Source: Microbacterium sp. BH-3-3-3 (GTDB lineage: Bacteria; Actinomycetota; Actinomycetes; Actinomycetales; Microbacteriaceae). From it: a stretch of 64,000 nt of DNA. The notes beneath the pieces were generated by a model. The model was not told the DNA's origin. It saw nothing but the letters and a program-made list of their open reading frames with translations, and did no database searches. Every line of letters begins with the position of its first letter. Position 1 is the stretch's first letter. This document shows positions 17,546 through 24,710 of this stretch, one piece after another. The position numbers and the translations under genes are program-made. The stretch is from contig NZ_CP017674.1 in the NCBI RefSeq assembly GCF_001792815.1, forward strand, positions 1 to 64,000, in the 5' to 3' direction.

Positions 17546-19013
17546 ACGCTTCCGCGCAGCCGTCTACGTTCGTCAGTCGAGGCGGGCTCCTGAAGGCATT
17601 GAGCGAGGCCTGGAGCGCACTCACAGTCTCATCGCTGATCGCGGATGGACGCTCGTGGGGGACTACGCAGACGACGCCACGTCAGCCTCTTCCGCTCGCG
17701 GTGCTGGGACGCGCTGGAACGCCCTCCTCTCTGACATCAAGGCGGGCAAGGTCGAGGTTGTGGTCGGAGTCGATGTGGACCGCCTAGTGCGCAGCATCCA
17801 GGATCTGGCCGAACTCATCGAGTTGGGCGTCCGTGTGGTCACGGTGGATGGGGAAATTGACCTGACCACGGCTGACGGCGAATTCCGGGCGACGATGCTC
17901 GCGGCGATCGCTAGATTCGAAGTGCGCCGAAAAACCGAGCGGCAAATTCGGGCGAGCGCCCAGCGGGCGGCGAAGGGCCAACCCCACGGCCGCCCGCGCG
18001 TGTTCGGGTACGAGGTCGACGGGGTAACGCCACACCCAGTTGAAGGTCAGATTCTGCGTGATGGGTACGCGCACGTCTTGAGCGGCGGCACCATTCGAGC
18101 GCTAACCCGGGATTGGAATGCCCGGGGGATTGTCACAGCTCGCGGAAATGCTTGGAACGGCACAGAGGTGCGACGTGCGCTCTTGCGCGAACGAAACGCG
18201 GGCATTCTCGTCGTTCGGGGCGAGGTCCAGCCGGAGAGCCAGATAGCGTCCCTGGTGGACATGGCGACGTGGGAAGCGGTGCGAGCAATGCTGAAGGATC
18301 CAACGCGGGTCCAATCTGGGCCTGCATCGGGCGAGCGGTGGCTGTCGGGCGTATTGACCTGCACCTGCGGTGAGCGGATGCTTGTCGCCACGTCTTGGTC
18401 GGGCGGAGTGGGCTCGCCGGCCTACGCGTGCCGAGCGCTGCGTGTGGCATCGCGCACCGGGGCGAAGCGTGAGGGCAGACACGGTCAGATCGTTGCCAGC
18501 ATCGTCGAGGAAGGCGTTGTGCTGGAAGTCTTGGCCGCATTGATTGCGGATGCTGTGCGGGGTGAGAGCGGCGCCGTACCTGAGGCTGCCGATGTCATCG
18601 CGGCGCGCAAAGAACTCAGCCGCATCGAGGAAGAACGTCGAGTGGCCCAAGAGCTCTACATGCTTCCTGGCGCAGATCGCGTCCATCTTGCTACACGCGT
18701 TGCCACGTTGGGCCAGCAGCGCGACGCTGCCGACGCTGCCCTGTCAGAAGCGCTGTCCCAGCGGAGCGCGGCTGACGTAGTGGCGGCGATGCAGGAAGCC
18801 GTCCGTGACATTCTTGCGGGAGCGCCAGCCGACGACGAATCTCGAGGAAAGGCGATCCGGGAACTATGGGATGCGCTGCCGGTAGACACTCGTCGCGAAG
18901 TTGTGCGGTCTAAGCTCGACATTGTGGTTACTCCTGGCGGCAAGGGGAGCGGGCACGGTATGCGCCGTGTAGCTGTCCACCCTCGTACTCGGTCGCAAGC
19001 TAGGTCCGTCTGA
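17535..19013 (+). CDS. Large serine integrase
   Basis: Catalyses site-specific integration of the element. It has 492 residues: an N-terminal resolvase domain (about 7-150) with the nucleophile Ser15 in YVRQSRRA and VVVGVDVDRLVRS; a recombinase domain (about 165-265; GRPRVFGYEVDGVTPHP, WNGTEVRRALLRERNAGI); a zinc-ribbon region with CTCGERM and YACRAL; and a helical coiled-coil segment (about 340-430). ATG lies 20 nt from the crossover, inside attP. No strong RBS or own promoter is seen, so in the integrated state it is probably read from the yraN-comM transcript. Confidence 0.96.
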   Translation: MSTKRFRAAVYVRQSRRAPEGIERGLERTHSLIADRGWTLVGDYADDATSASSARGAGTRWNALLSDIKAGKVEVVVGVDVDRLVRSIQDLAELIELGVRVVTVDGEIDLTTADGEFRATMLAAIARFEVRRKTERQIRASAQRAAKGQPHGRPRVFGYEVDGVTPHPVEGQILRDGYAHVLSGGTIRALTRDWNARGIVTARGNAWNGTEVRRALLRERNAGILVVRGEVQPESQIASLVDMATWEAVRAMLKDPTRVQSGPASGERWLSGVLTCTCGERMLVATSWSGGVGSPAYACRALRVASRTGAKREGRHGQIVASIVEEGVVLEVLAALIADAVRGESGAVPEAADVIAARKELSRIEEERRVAQELYMLPGADRVHLATRVATLGQQRDAADAALSEALSQRSAADVVAAMQEAVRDILAGAPADDESRGKAIRELWDALPVDTRREVVRSKLDIVVTPGGKGSGHGMRRVAVHPRTRSQARSV

Positions 19014-19035
19014 GCGGCTCTGAGAGCCGTCTCAG
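19010..19035 (+). terminator. Hairpin at the integrase stop codon
   Basis: CTGAGCGGCTC (19010-19020) pairs with GAGCCG-T-CTCAG (19024-19035) with one bulged T and a 3-nt loop. No T-run follows, so it may be a terminator or an RNA-stability structure. Confidence 0.45.
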
Positions 19036-19168
19036 CGGTCCCGTAGCCCGTTCTGGCTGCCCTACCTCCGGCGCGGGGCTGCGACCGCCTGAGAGCCAAA
19101 CGCGCCGCCTGGCGTGAGCGTGGGGCTAATGCACCCCCGTGGCTCCTGGGAGGTGCATACTAGTACCC

Positions 19169-19492
19169 ATGCAATCCACGGTCAAGCTCGCATGTCGGGG
19201 CAACAAGAAGTCGCCGCACAACCAACGGATCCTTTCTCAGCGTTTTCGGTTCATTACGAATGGAGCCGAAGGATGGCAAGTCGTGGGGGATACCTCGCAC
19301 CAGCGTGCTTCCGCTTCCCGCCTCACGGGCGCGATGCTGCACGGCGAGTCGACGGCGGCGGACTATCGGCATGACATTGTCTGCCAGGGCTGCGGAATGA
19401 AGCTCGACCGGACCGGCTCGAAGCTCACCGCCCGTTTGGACGAAGCGCTTGCCGGGGGCGAGAAGGTCCTATTCTTGGACCAGCTGCAATAA
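19169..19492 (+). CDS. Hypothetical zinc-ribbon-like protein of the element
   Basis: A 107-residue basic protein (MQSTVKLACRGNKKSPHNQR...). A CQGCG motif near residue 74 with an earlier Cys9 and several His could bind zinc, though spacing is not a standard finger. I do not recognise the family. GGGAGG at 19148-19153 is 15 nt upstream of the ATG, rather distant. It lies between the integrase and the replication operon, where a recombination directionality factor or small regulator is often found. That is positional inference only. Confidence 0.6.
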   Translation: MQSTVKLACRGNKKSPHNQRILSQRFRFITNGAEGWQVVGDTSHQRASASRLTGAMLHGESTAADYRHDIVCQGCGMKLDRTGSKLTARLDEALAGGEKVLFLDQLQ

Positions 19493-19667
19493 ACTCGCAG
19501 CCACACAACCGCACACGTCTGACCCAGCGAGGGTCGCCTCAAGACTCAGGGCCAAGCCCGAGGCGTAAACGAGATTCACGAGTCCTCAGGTATCAACCGT
19601 AAGGCGCGCGTCGACGCGTACATCGGGCCCAGACCATCCGGTCGACCTCCTCAGCGGGAGTGAGTGC

Positions 19668-19684
19668 GTCAGTCATTGACTGAC
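19668..19684. promoter_or_regulatory. 17-bp perfect inverted repeat upstream of the replication operon
   Basis: GTCAGTCA-T-TGACTGAC, perfectly symmetric, 20 nt before the GTG of the first operon gene, in a 212-nt stretch without genes (19493-19704). Candidate operator or replication-initiator site. Confidence 0.5.
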
Positions 19685-19704
19685 CTCACACCTGAGGAAG
19701 ACCA

Positions 19705-19917
19705 GTGATCCCCGAAACCCCCAACCCCTATCAGGCTGGTGGAAATCTCACCGCCGCTCGGCAGAGCGGTGATCCGGCCCGCATCGCAGCGGCCGAGGCC
19801 ACCGTTGCTGAGGCCAAGATCGCATCGGCGATTAGGCGCAACCTGGCGGCCGCCCCGCCCCTGAGCCCCGACCAGCTGCGTCGTTTGCGCGGCCTGCTGC
19901 GGGGGGTCACCAAATGA
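19705..19917 (+). CDS. Small hypothetical protein, first gene of the element operon
   Basis: A 70-residue, Ala- and Arg-rich helical protein (NLTAARQSGDPARIAAAEAT ... LSPDQLRRLRGLLRGVTK). The C-terminal segment looks like a short amphipathic helix pair. GTG at 19705 has TGAGGAAG 8 nt upstream. Its stop overlaps the next ATG (ATGA). The family is not identified; similar small proteins with the LSPDQLRRLRGLL ending are common in actinobacterial mobile elements. Confidence 0.65.
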   Translation: MIPETPNPYQAGGNLTAARQSGDPARIAAAEATVAEAKIASAIRRNLAAAPPLSPDQLRRLRGLLRGVTK

Positions 19918-20213
19918 CCGGGCCGGTTGAGGACTGGCCGGTCGCACAGCACCAAGCCCTCCGGGACACGTCCCCCATCATCGTCATGGGGAGCGCGGGG
20001 AAGTTTGGCTTCGCCGTCTTCTCACAAGACGAGTGGACGGTCGAACTCTTCGACGGTCGCGTCGAGCGAGATCGGGCACTGACCCGCATCTTCACCAGTC
20101 GCGAGAGGTGGGGATACCCCCTCAGCTGGGAAGACGTATTCGTCCTCGAGCCGGATAAGCCATTGCGGTTCATCGTGACAGTCGAGTCCGACGACGAGGA
20201 TGCAACGCCGTGA
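19914..20213 (+). CDS. Hypothetical protein of the element operon
   Basis: A 99-residue acidic protein with alternating hydrophobic strands (SPIIVMGSAGKFGFAVFSQD, WTVELFDG, LRFIVTVE), suggesting a small beta-rich fold. No catalytic motif seen. Start overlaps the preceding stop (ATGA) and its stop overlaps the next GTG. Function unknown. Confidence 0.65.
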   Translation: MTGPVEDWPVAQHQALRDTSPIIVMGSAGKFGFAVFSQDEWTVELFDGRVERDRALTRIFTSRERWGYPLSWEDVFVLEPDKPLRFIVTVESDDEDATP

Positions 20214-20482
20214 GCGCCGCCGAGGAAGCGTGGTTTGAGGCGCGACCGAAGGGCACCGTCCTACGTTTGACGACGACGGCAGGCCAGCACTTCGAAGTCG
20301 AAGCCGAGGGTGGCGCATTCCGCGACTTCATCCTGCACTCGGGGTCGCCGGCACAGGGGTTCGCTGGCCGCACTTCTCGTCATGGTGGGGCGCGCGTGTT
20401 CTGGTCGTCGAGCATGCTCGCGCGTTGGGTCGCCCTGGGTCGTTGCAGCGTCGAGCTGGTACCCGCTGGGGGTGCGCAGTGA
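20210..20482 (+). CDS. Hypothetical protein of the element operon
   Basis: A 90-residue protein, GTVLRLTTTAGQHFEVEAEG followed by FRDFILHSGSP and ARWVALGRCSVELV; predicted mixed beta/alpha. No family recognised. Coupled to both neighbours by GTGA overlaps. It immediately precedes the primase gene and may be an accessory replication protein. Confidence 0.6.
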   Translation: MSAAEEAWFEARPKGTVLRLTTTAGQHFEVEAEGGAFRDFILHSGSPAQGFAGRTSRHGGARVFWSSSMLARWVALGRCSVELVPAGGAQ

Positions 20483-21213
20483 TCGACATGATGAGCGCCG
20501 CGCTCGACCTGGCCGCCGAGGGATGGGCCGTGCTCCCACTCGATGGGAAAACCCCCACGACCGGCCACACGCCGAACGGACACAAGGACGCCACGACCAA
20601 CCGCAAGCGCATCCGGCGGTGGTGGGCTGACCGCACCTGTAACATCGGCTGCCCGGTTCCCGACAGCGTCATGGTCTTCGACATCGACCCCCGCAATGGC
20701 GGGAGCCTGGCCGAGCTTGAACACCTGGCCGGTGTGAAGCTGCCCCGCACCCTGGAAGTGATCAGCGGTCGGCGCGACGGTGGGCGTCATCTGTACTTCC
20801 GGCGACCGTTCGCACATCCGTACCGGGGCAGCATTCCGCACGGCGTCGACGTTAAGACGAACGGATATATGGTCGTGCCGCCAAGTCTGCATCCGGAAAC
20901 GGGTAAGCGCTACCGCTGGCTCCATCGCGACATTGCTCGCCTGCCCCAGCCCGTGATCGACCTGATGCAGCCCCGCGAGATCAGCACGGACGGCACTACG
21001 GCGGCCGATGCGATGGCGCTTGCCGCGTGGGTCCGGACGTTGCAGTCGGGGGAGAAGCACAACGGTCTGTTCTGGGCCGCGAGTAGGGCGCACGAGGGCG
21101 GCGTGAGCCAGCACGGCATAGACCTACTCATCGACGCAGCCGAGGACATCGGCATCAACGCAAGTGAGGCCCGCCGTGTCGTTGCGTCGGCCCAGAAGGA
21201 GCAGCACGCATGA
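20479..21213 (+). CDS. Bifunctional DNA primase/polymerase (Prim-Pol) N-terminal domain protein
   Basis: Archaeo-eukaryotic-type primase for element replication. The 244-residue protein opens AALDLAAEGWAVLPLDGKTP, then the metal-binding VFDIDPRNGG (Asp-x-Asp), SGRRDGGRHLYFRRP with the catalytic His, and GVDVKTNGYMVVPPSLHPET. These are the Prim-Pol family landmarks. The helicase domain usually fused to it is here a separate downstream gene. I choose GTG 20479, coupled as GTGA to the previous stop, because it places AALDLAAEGW at the usual N-terminal position. Confidence 0.88.
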   Translation: MIDMMSAALDLAAEGWAVLPLDGKTPTTGHTPNGHKDATTNRKRIRRWWADRTCNIGCPVPDSVMVFDIDPRNGGSLAELEHLAGVKLPRTLEVISGRRDGGRHLYFRRPFAHPYRGSIPHGVDVKTNGYMVVPPSLHPETGKRYRWLHRDIARLPQPVIDLMQPREISTDGTTAADAMALAAWVRTLQSGEKHNGLFWAASRAHEGGVSQHGIDLLIDAAEDIGINASEARRVVASAQKEQHA

Positions 21214-22358
21214 CCGCTCGTAAGAAGTCCTTCCCGCGCGTGCCCGAGGTCGAGTACGACGCGCCGCCCGCAACGCCCCAGCCCCGATCGGTGGCGGACT
21301 TGCTCAAACAGGACTTCCCCATCCTCGACTGGATCGTGCCCGACGTAATCCCCGACGGGTGTCACCTGCTGGTCGCTGCACCGAAGATCGGCAAAAGCCT
21401 GCTGTCGCTCATGCTCGCAATCGCGTGCGCCCAGGGTGGCGAGGCGTTCGGCTCGATCAAGGTGTCCGCGCGCCCGGTGCTGCTGATGGACCTGGAGTCG
21501 GGTGACCGCCGGCTCGCTAAACGCCTGAACGACTTCGGCATCACGACAGTGCCCAGCACGTTCCAGTTCCACACTGACCCCGGCACGGCGCTCGCGGTTA
21601 TGCGGGAATTCATGGAAAACCACAAGGGGCAGTCGCCGCTCGTCATCCTGGACACCTTGTCGGAGGTGATGGGGCCGAAGCCGCGTGACCTGGCGCCGAT
21701 GCTGCACGAGAAGCGCACCTTGCAACCGATCCAGCGCCTGTGCGCCGATGACCCGGGAGCGTCGGTGCTGATCGTGCACCACAACCGGAAGGACAAGACC
21801 GGCGACAGCGTCGACTCTTCATCGGGCACGCACGGCCTCACCGGCGCAGTGGACGGCATCTTCGTTCTCGAACGGCCTGACCGCCAGAAGCCCGAAGCAA
21901 ACCTGATTCGCAATAGCCGCGATATCGAGGACGCCGTATTCGGCATGACGCTCAAGGGCGTCGTGTGGACATTTGACGGGCGCAGTGCAGGCAAGGCCCG
22001 GCTGGCCGCCGAGGAACGTGCGGTGCGCGAGCGCTTGGAGCGTCAGGGGAAGCTCGGCCACAAAGCCCTCGAATTGCTCAAGGAACACGGGCCGCTGACG
22101 CCCGCCGAAATGTATGAGCTCTGCAACGGCGAGGTGAAGCTGCAATCCGTCCGAAATGCGTTGGCTCGACTCGCGGGACGGGACCTCGCGTCAAAAGACC
22201 CGGCCGGTCGGTATAGCGCTGTATATACCCCTGAGTTGGGTGAGTTTGTTGAGTTGGGCAACTCAGCCAACTCTGGCAAACAGGGGGTTAAGGCCCGGCG
22301 CGTAGGCGCTCGTCACAAACCGTCTTCCGCGCAGAAGGCAGGTAAGCGTCGTGAATGA
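21210..22358 (+). CDS. RepA-like RecA-fold ATPase (AAA_25-type replicative helicase/loader)
   Basis: A 382-residue ATPase. Walker A is the variant APKIGKSLLS near residue 57, followed by VLLMDLESGDRRLAKRL, Walker B LVILDTLSEV and VLIVHHNRKDKTGD, the pattern of RepA/AAA_25 proteins from plasmids and phages. A C-terminal winged-helix-like segment (LGHKALELLKEHGPLTPAEM) follows, then a basic tail. It overlaps the primase stop by ATGA. Together with Prim-Pol it forms a minimal replication-initiation unit. Confidence 0.86.
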   Translation: MTARKKSFPRVPEVEYDAPPATPQPRSVADLLKQDFPILDWIVPDVIPDGCHLLVAAPKIGKSLLSLMLAIACAQGGEAFGSIKVSARPVLLMDLESGDRRLAKRLNDFGITTVPSTFQFHTDPGTALAVMREFMENHKGQSPLVILDTLSEVMGPKPRDLAPMLHEKRTLQPIQRLCADDPGASVLIVHHNRKDKTGDSVDSSSGTHGLTGAVDGIFVLERPDRQKPEANLIRNSRDIEDAVFGMTLKGVVWTFDGRSAGKARLAAEERAVRERLERQGKLGHKALELLKEHGPLTPAEMYELCNGEVKLQSVRNALARLAGRDLASKDPAGRYSAVYTPELGEFVELGNSANSGKQGVKARRVGARHKPSSAQKAGKRRE

Positions 22359-22629
22359 GCCTGAAGAAGTCACCGTGCGCGTCGATGACGATGTCGTGTT
22401 TCGCCTGCACGAAGGCCGACGCCCTCTCGCCTACCCGGACACGGTCACGCGTGTTGCGTACGAAACCGGGTTCAGCGTCACGCACGCGGGCACGGTGTGG
22501 GCCATCGGTCTCGTGAATGACGTGCAGGTACTCGAGCTTGATGACAGCACCGTAGTCGTCGGCACAGACATCGACTTCAGCACCGTCATGGTCACGCAGT
22601 CGGGCGCGGCGGGGGAGGCCCCAGCATGA
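22351..22629 (+). CDS. Hypothetical protein of the element operon
   Basis: A 92-residue acidic beta-rich protein (VTVRVDDDVVFRLHEGRRP, TVWAIGLVNDVQVLELDDST). It resembles the protein at 19914 in length and character but not clearly in sequence. Starts with GTG inside the helicase gene end (8-nt overlap); its stop overlaps the next ATG. Function unknown. Confidence 0.6.
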   Translation: MNEPEEVTVRVDDDVVFRLHEGRRPLAYPDTVTRVAYETGFSVTHAGTVWAIGLVNDVQVLELDDSTVVVGTDIDFSTVMVTQSGAAGEAPA

Positions 22630-22688
22630 ATGCTCTCCCGGCTGTGCGGCGATCATGCGGACGTCACAGGAGAGAGGCCCACCTGTGA
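22626..22688 (+). CDS. 20-residue micro-ORF linking two element genes
   Basis: ATG at 22626 overlaps the preceding stop as ATGA. The frame encodes a basic 20-residue peptide (MNALPAVRRSCGRHRREAHL) and ends in a TGA that overlaps the GTG of the WhiB-like gene. The double 4-nt overlap and position suggest a translated leader that couples the WhiB-like gene to the upstream operon. It may have no function as a peptide. Confidence 0.4.
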   Translation: MNALPAVRRSCGRHRREAHL

Positions 22689-22984
22689 ACGCAGACACCG
22701 CCTGGGATGCCCTGGACGCCGCCCTCGACCACGAGGCCCCGGGGTGCAGTGGCCTAGACCTGTTTACCGCCGACCGTCGGACCGACGAGCAACGGGACTT
22801 GTGCGCATCAATCTGTGCGCGGTGTCCGCTGCTGGATCCCTGCGATGACTACGCCACCACCGCGAAGGTCGACTCCGGCTACTGGGCTGGCGTCGAACGT
22901 GCCGTGTCACGGCGTGCAACCCGAACCCCCGACGCCGGGGCGGTTACTCCGGCACCCATCACGAATAGGAAGAAGACATCATGA
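22685..22984 (+). CDS. WhiB-like iron-sulfur transcription factor
   Basis: A 99-residue WhiB-family protein. Four cluster cysteines can be assigned: PGCSG, then the C-x2-C-x5-C of ICARCPLLDPC; an extra Cys sits in DLCAS. SGYWAG occupies the place of the G(V/I)WGG turn. WhiB proteins bind the primary sigma factor and DNA in actinobacteria, and phages carry them to alter host transcription. GTG at 22685 has AGGAGAG upstream. Overlaps the next ATG (ATGA). Confidence 0.88.
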   Translation: MNADTAWDALDAALDHEAPGCSGLDLFTADRRTDEQRDLCASICARCPLLDPCDDYATTAKVDSGYWAGVERAVSRRATRTPDAGAVTPAPITNRKKTS

Positions 22985-23553
22985 CCAAGACCACCGCTGC
23001 CTCCGTCGAGAAGACCCTCCGCTCGTCGCTGGAAGGCTTCAAGGCGCGCGCTGCTGCTGCGAAGGAAGAACACAAGACGCTGCGCAAGGCAATCACGGAC
23101 GACCTGATGAAGTCCGACCTGGCCAAAGACGGCGACTACACGGCGCTGAACGACGCCACCCGCGCCAAGCTCGCGTCCATCCGGAGTGAGCAGGACACCT
23201 TCATTAAGGGGCTGCACGACAAGGTGGAGGGCGAACTTCGCGGCGCTCAGCCCACTGACGCGAATAGCATCCTCCTGCGCCGCGATGCCTCCGATCGGGT
23301 GCGCAAGATCACCGACAAGCAGGAAGCAATGGAAGTGCTGCAGGACGCCCTTGCCAACGGCGACACCACCCTGGCGCACGCCGTGGGCACCCGTGCTCGC
23401 AACACCGGCATGGGGACGGTTGCGGACGCGTACCGCGACGCCTTCCCCGACACTGCCAATTCCGCCGCTGCGCTCGCCACCATCGACAACCTTACGAACG
23501 ACGGGGCATACAACCTGGCGAACCAGATCACCTACTCCGCGCCGAACCTGTAA
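22981..23553 (+). CDS. Hypothetical helical protein, last gene of the element operon
   Basis: A 190-residue soluble protein. Residues 1-90 are highly charged and helical (KTLRSSLEGFKARAAAAKEE), the middle has QEAMEVLQDALANGDTTLAH, and the end is Asn/Ala-rich (NLANQITYSAPNL). No enzyme motif. Its coiled, charged N-terminus and place at the operon end are compatible with an assembly or scaffold-interacting protein, but nothing proves it. A strong terminator follows the stop. Confidence 0.65.
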   Translation: MTKTTAASVEKTLRSSLEGFKARAAAAKEEHKTLRKAITDDLMKSDLAKDGDYTALNDATRAKLASIRSEQDTFIKGLHDKVEGELRGAQPTDANSILLRRDASDRVRKITDKQEAMEVLQDALANGDTTLAHAVGTRARNTGMGTVADAYRDAFPDTANSAAALATIDNLTNDGAYNLANQITYSAPNL

Positions 23554-23572
23554 ACCACGCAAGAAACGAATC

Positions 23573-23604
23573 GGCCCCCTGGCATCTCAGCTGGGGGGCC
23601 TTTC
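23573..23604 (+). terminator. Intrinsic terminator of the element operon
   Basis: GGCCCCC (from 23573) pairs with GGGGGCC (ending 23600) around a 16-18-nt loop, followed by TTT. It separates the replication operon from the SOS-controlled pair. Confidence 0.8.
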
Positions 23605-23695
23605 GTGTCCGAACTTCGCAATCTGCTCGGTTGTAAGCGCTCCTGTTCATCACAAATGTTAACGAACCTCCCCCTTCCATGTAAAGTGCCATATA

Positions 23696-23711
23696 TCGAA
23701 CAAACGTTCTA
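23696..23711 (+). promoter_or_regulatory. LexA-type SOS box
   Basis: TCGAAC-AAAC-GTTCTA matches the actinobacterial LexA consensus TCGAAC-N4-GTTCGA at 11 of 12 positions. It lies 17 nt before the ATG at 23729, next to an AT-rich CATATAT stretch that could be the -10, so LexA binding would block transcription. Confidence 0.72.
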
Positions 23712-23728
23712 CAACACAGGGGGTCATC

Positions 23729-23983
23729 ATGTTCACTCGCACCATTCGCGCCACAGGTGAAAAGCTCACGGTCGCGAAGCCCGCCGAACTCGACTTGGCC
23801 CCTGAGGGTGGCAAGTGGGTAACCGTGTGCGAAGACCACAAGACTCACGTCTATGCCGCCACTCAGTCCGCGGCGTACTACACACACGGCATCGACTTCT
23901 GTGACGGCTGCCGGGAGGGTGCGCCTGCGCCGCTGAAAGATGAGACGCCCGCGCCGACCAAGGGTCGCAAGGCCAGCGCCTGA
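23729..23983 (+). CDS. Small SOS-controlled element protein
   Basis: An 84-residue protein: FTRTIRATGEKLTVAKPAEL, then KWVTVCEDHKTHVYAATQSA, FCDGCREG and a Lys/Ala/Pro tail. Cys-x2-His and Cys-x2-Cys pairs could form a zinc site. No family recognised. The upstream SOS box implies induction by DNA damage. The resolvase ATG follows its stop after 2 nt, so the two are one operon. A role in excision control is plausible but untested. Confidence 0.65.
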   Translation: MFTRTIRATGEKLTVAKPAELDLAPEGGKWVTVCEDHKTHVYAATQSAAYYTHGIDFCDGCREGAPAPLKDETPAPTKGRKASA

Positions 23984-23985
23984 CC

Positions 23986-24630
23986 ATGACCACGATGATC
24001 GGCTACCTGCGGGTCAGTACGGAAGATCAGGCCCGCAGCGGCCTAGGGCTCGAAGCACAGCGCGACATCATCCAGCGCTACGCCGACGCCCACGGGTGGG
24101 GCATCGTCTGGTACGAGGACCAGGGCGTCAGCGCTAAGTCGCTCAACCGCCCACAGCTTCAGGCCGCGCTCTGCCGGCTGCACCCCCTGCGACGTGATGT
24201 TGACGGCATTGTGGTGGCCAAGCTCGACCGACTGAGTCGCAGCGTGGTGGACTTCGCCGGCGTGCTGGGAGTAGCGCGCACGCGGGGATGGGCTCTAGTC
24301 GCGATCGACCTGGGGGTGGACACTTCCAGCCCAACGGGGGAGCTCGTGGCCAACCTGATGATGTCTGTAGCTCAGTGGGAGCGTCGCGTGATCGGGGAGC
24401 GAACCAGCGCCGCCATGCAGGCCGCCAAGCGCCAGGGTAGGCACATGGGCCGCGTATCGATGCTGCCAGCGGCCACAGCGGACCGTCTCGTGGCTCTCAG
24501 AAGGACGCATACGCTGGCGGCTACTGCCACTCAGCTCAATTCAGAGGGAAGAGTCACCGCCACGGGATCCACCTGGACGGTGGGCACGGTGGCCGCCGTT
24601 CATAAGCGCTTGAACCAGACAATGCCCTGA
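23986..24630 (+). CDS. Small serine recombinase (resolvase/invertase family)
   Basis: A 214-residue recombinase. N-terminal catalytic domain: IGYLRVSTEDQARSGLGLEA with nucleophile Ser11, then IVVAKLDRLSRSVVDFA and the E-helix region ELVANLMMSVAQWERRVIGER. A C-terminal helix-turn-helix near residues 160-205. It is the second serine recombinase in the element and lacks the large integrase's zinc and coiled-coil domains. Likely role is resolution of multimers after replication, or inversion of a DNA segment. No inverted repeats that would be its substrate are obvious. Confidence 0.93.
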   Translation: MTTMIGYLRVSTEDQARSGLGLEAQRDIIQRYADAHGWGIVWYEDQGVSAKSLNRPQLQAALCRLHPLRRDVDGIVVAKLDRLSRSVVDFAGVLGVARTRGWALVAIDLGVDTSSPTGELVANLMMSVAQWERRVIGERTSAAMQAAKRQGRHMGRVSMLPAATADRLVALRRTHTLAATATQLNSEGRVTATGSTWTVGTVAAVHKRLNQTMP

Positions 24631-24687
24631 CAGCGGACAGCGTCGGCCCTCTTGTTGCGTTGGAGACTGTCGTTGCCATTCCAGTAC

Positions 24688-24699
24688 ATACAGCTGTAT
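24688..24699. promoter_or_regulatory. 12-bp palindrome in the promoter of the TIR-like pair
   Basis: ATACAGCTGTAT, perfectly palindromic, 11 nt before the ATG at 24711. A TTGCCA lies about 16 nt before the TGTATC within it, so the palindrome may overlap the -10. Candidate operator. Confidence 0.45.
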
Positions 24700-24710
24700 C
24701 GTCGCCGATT

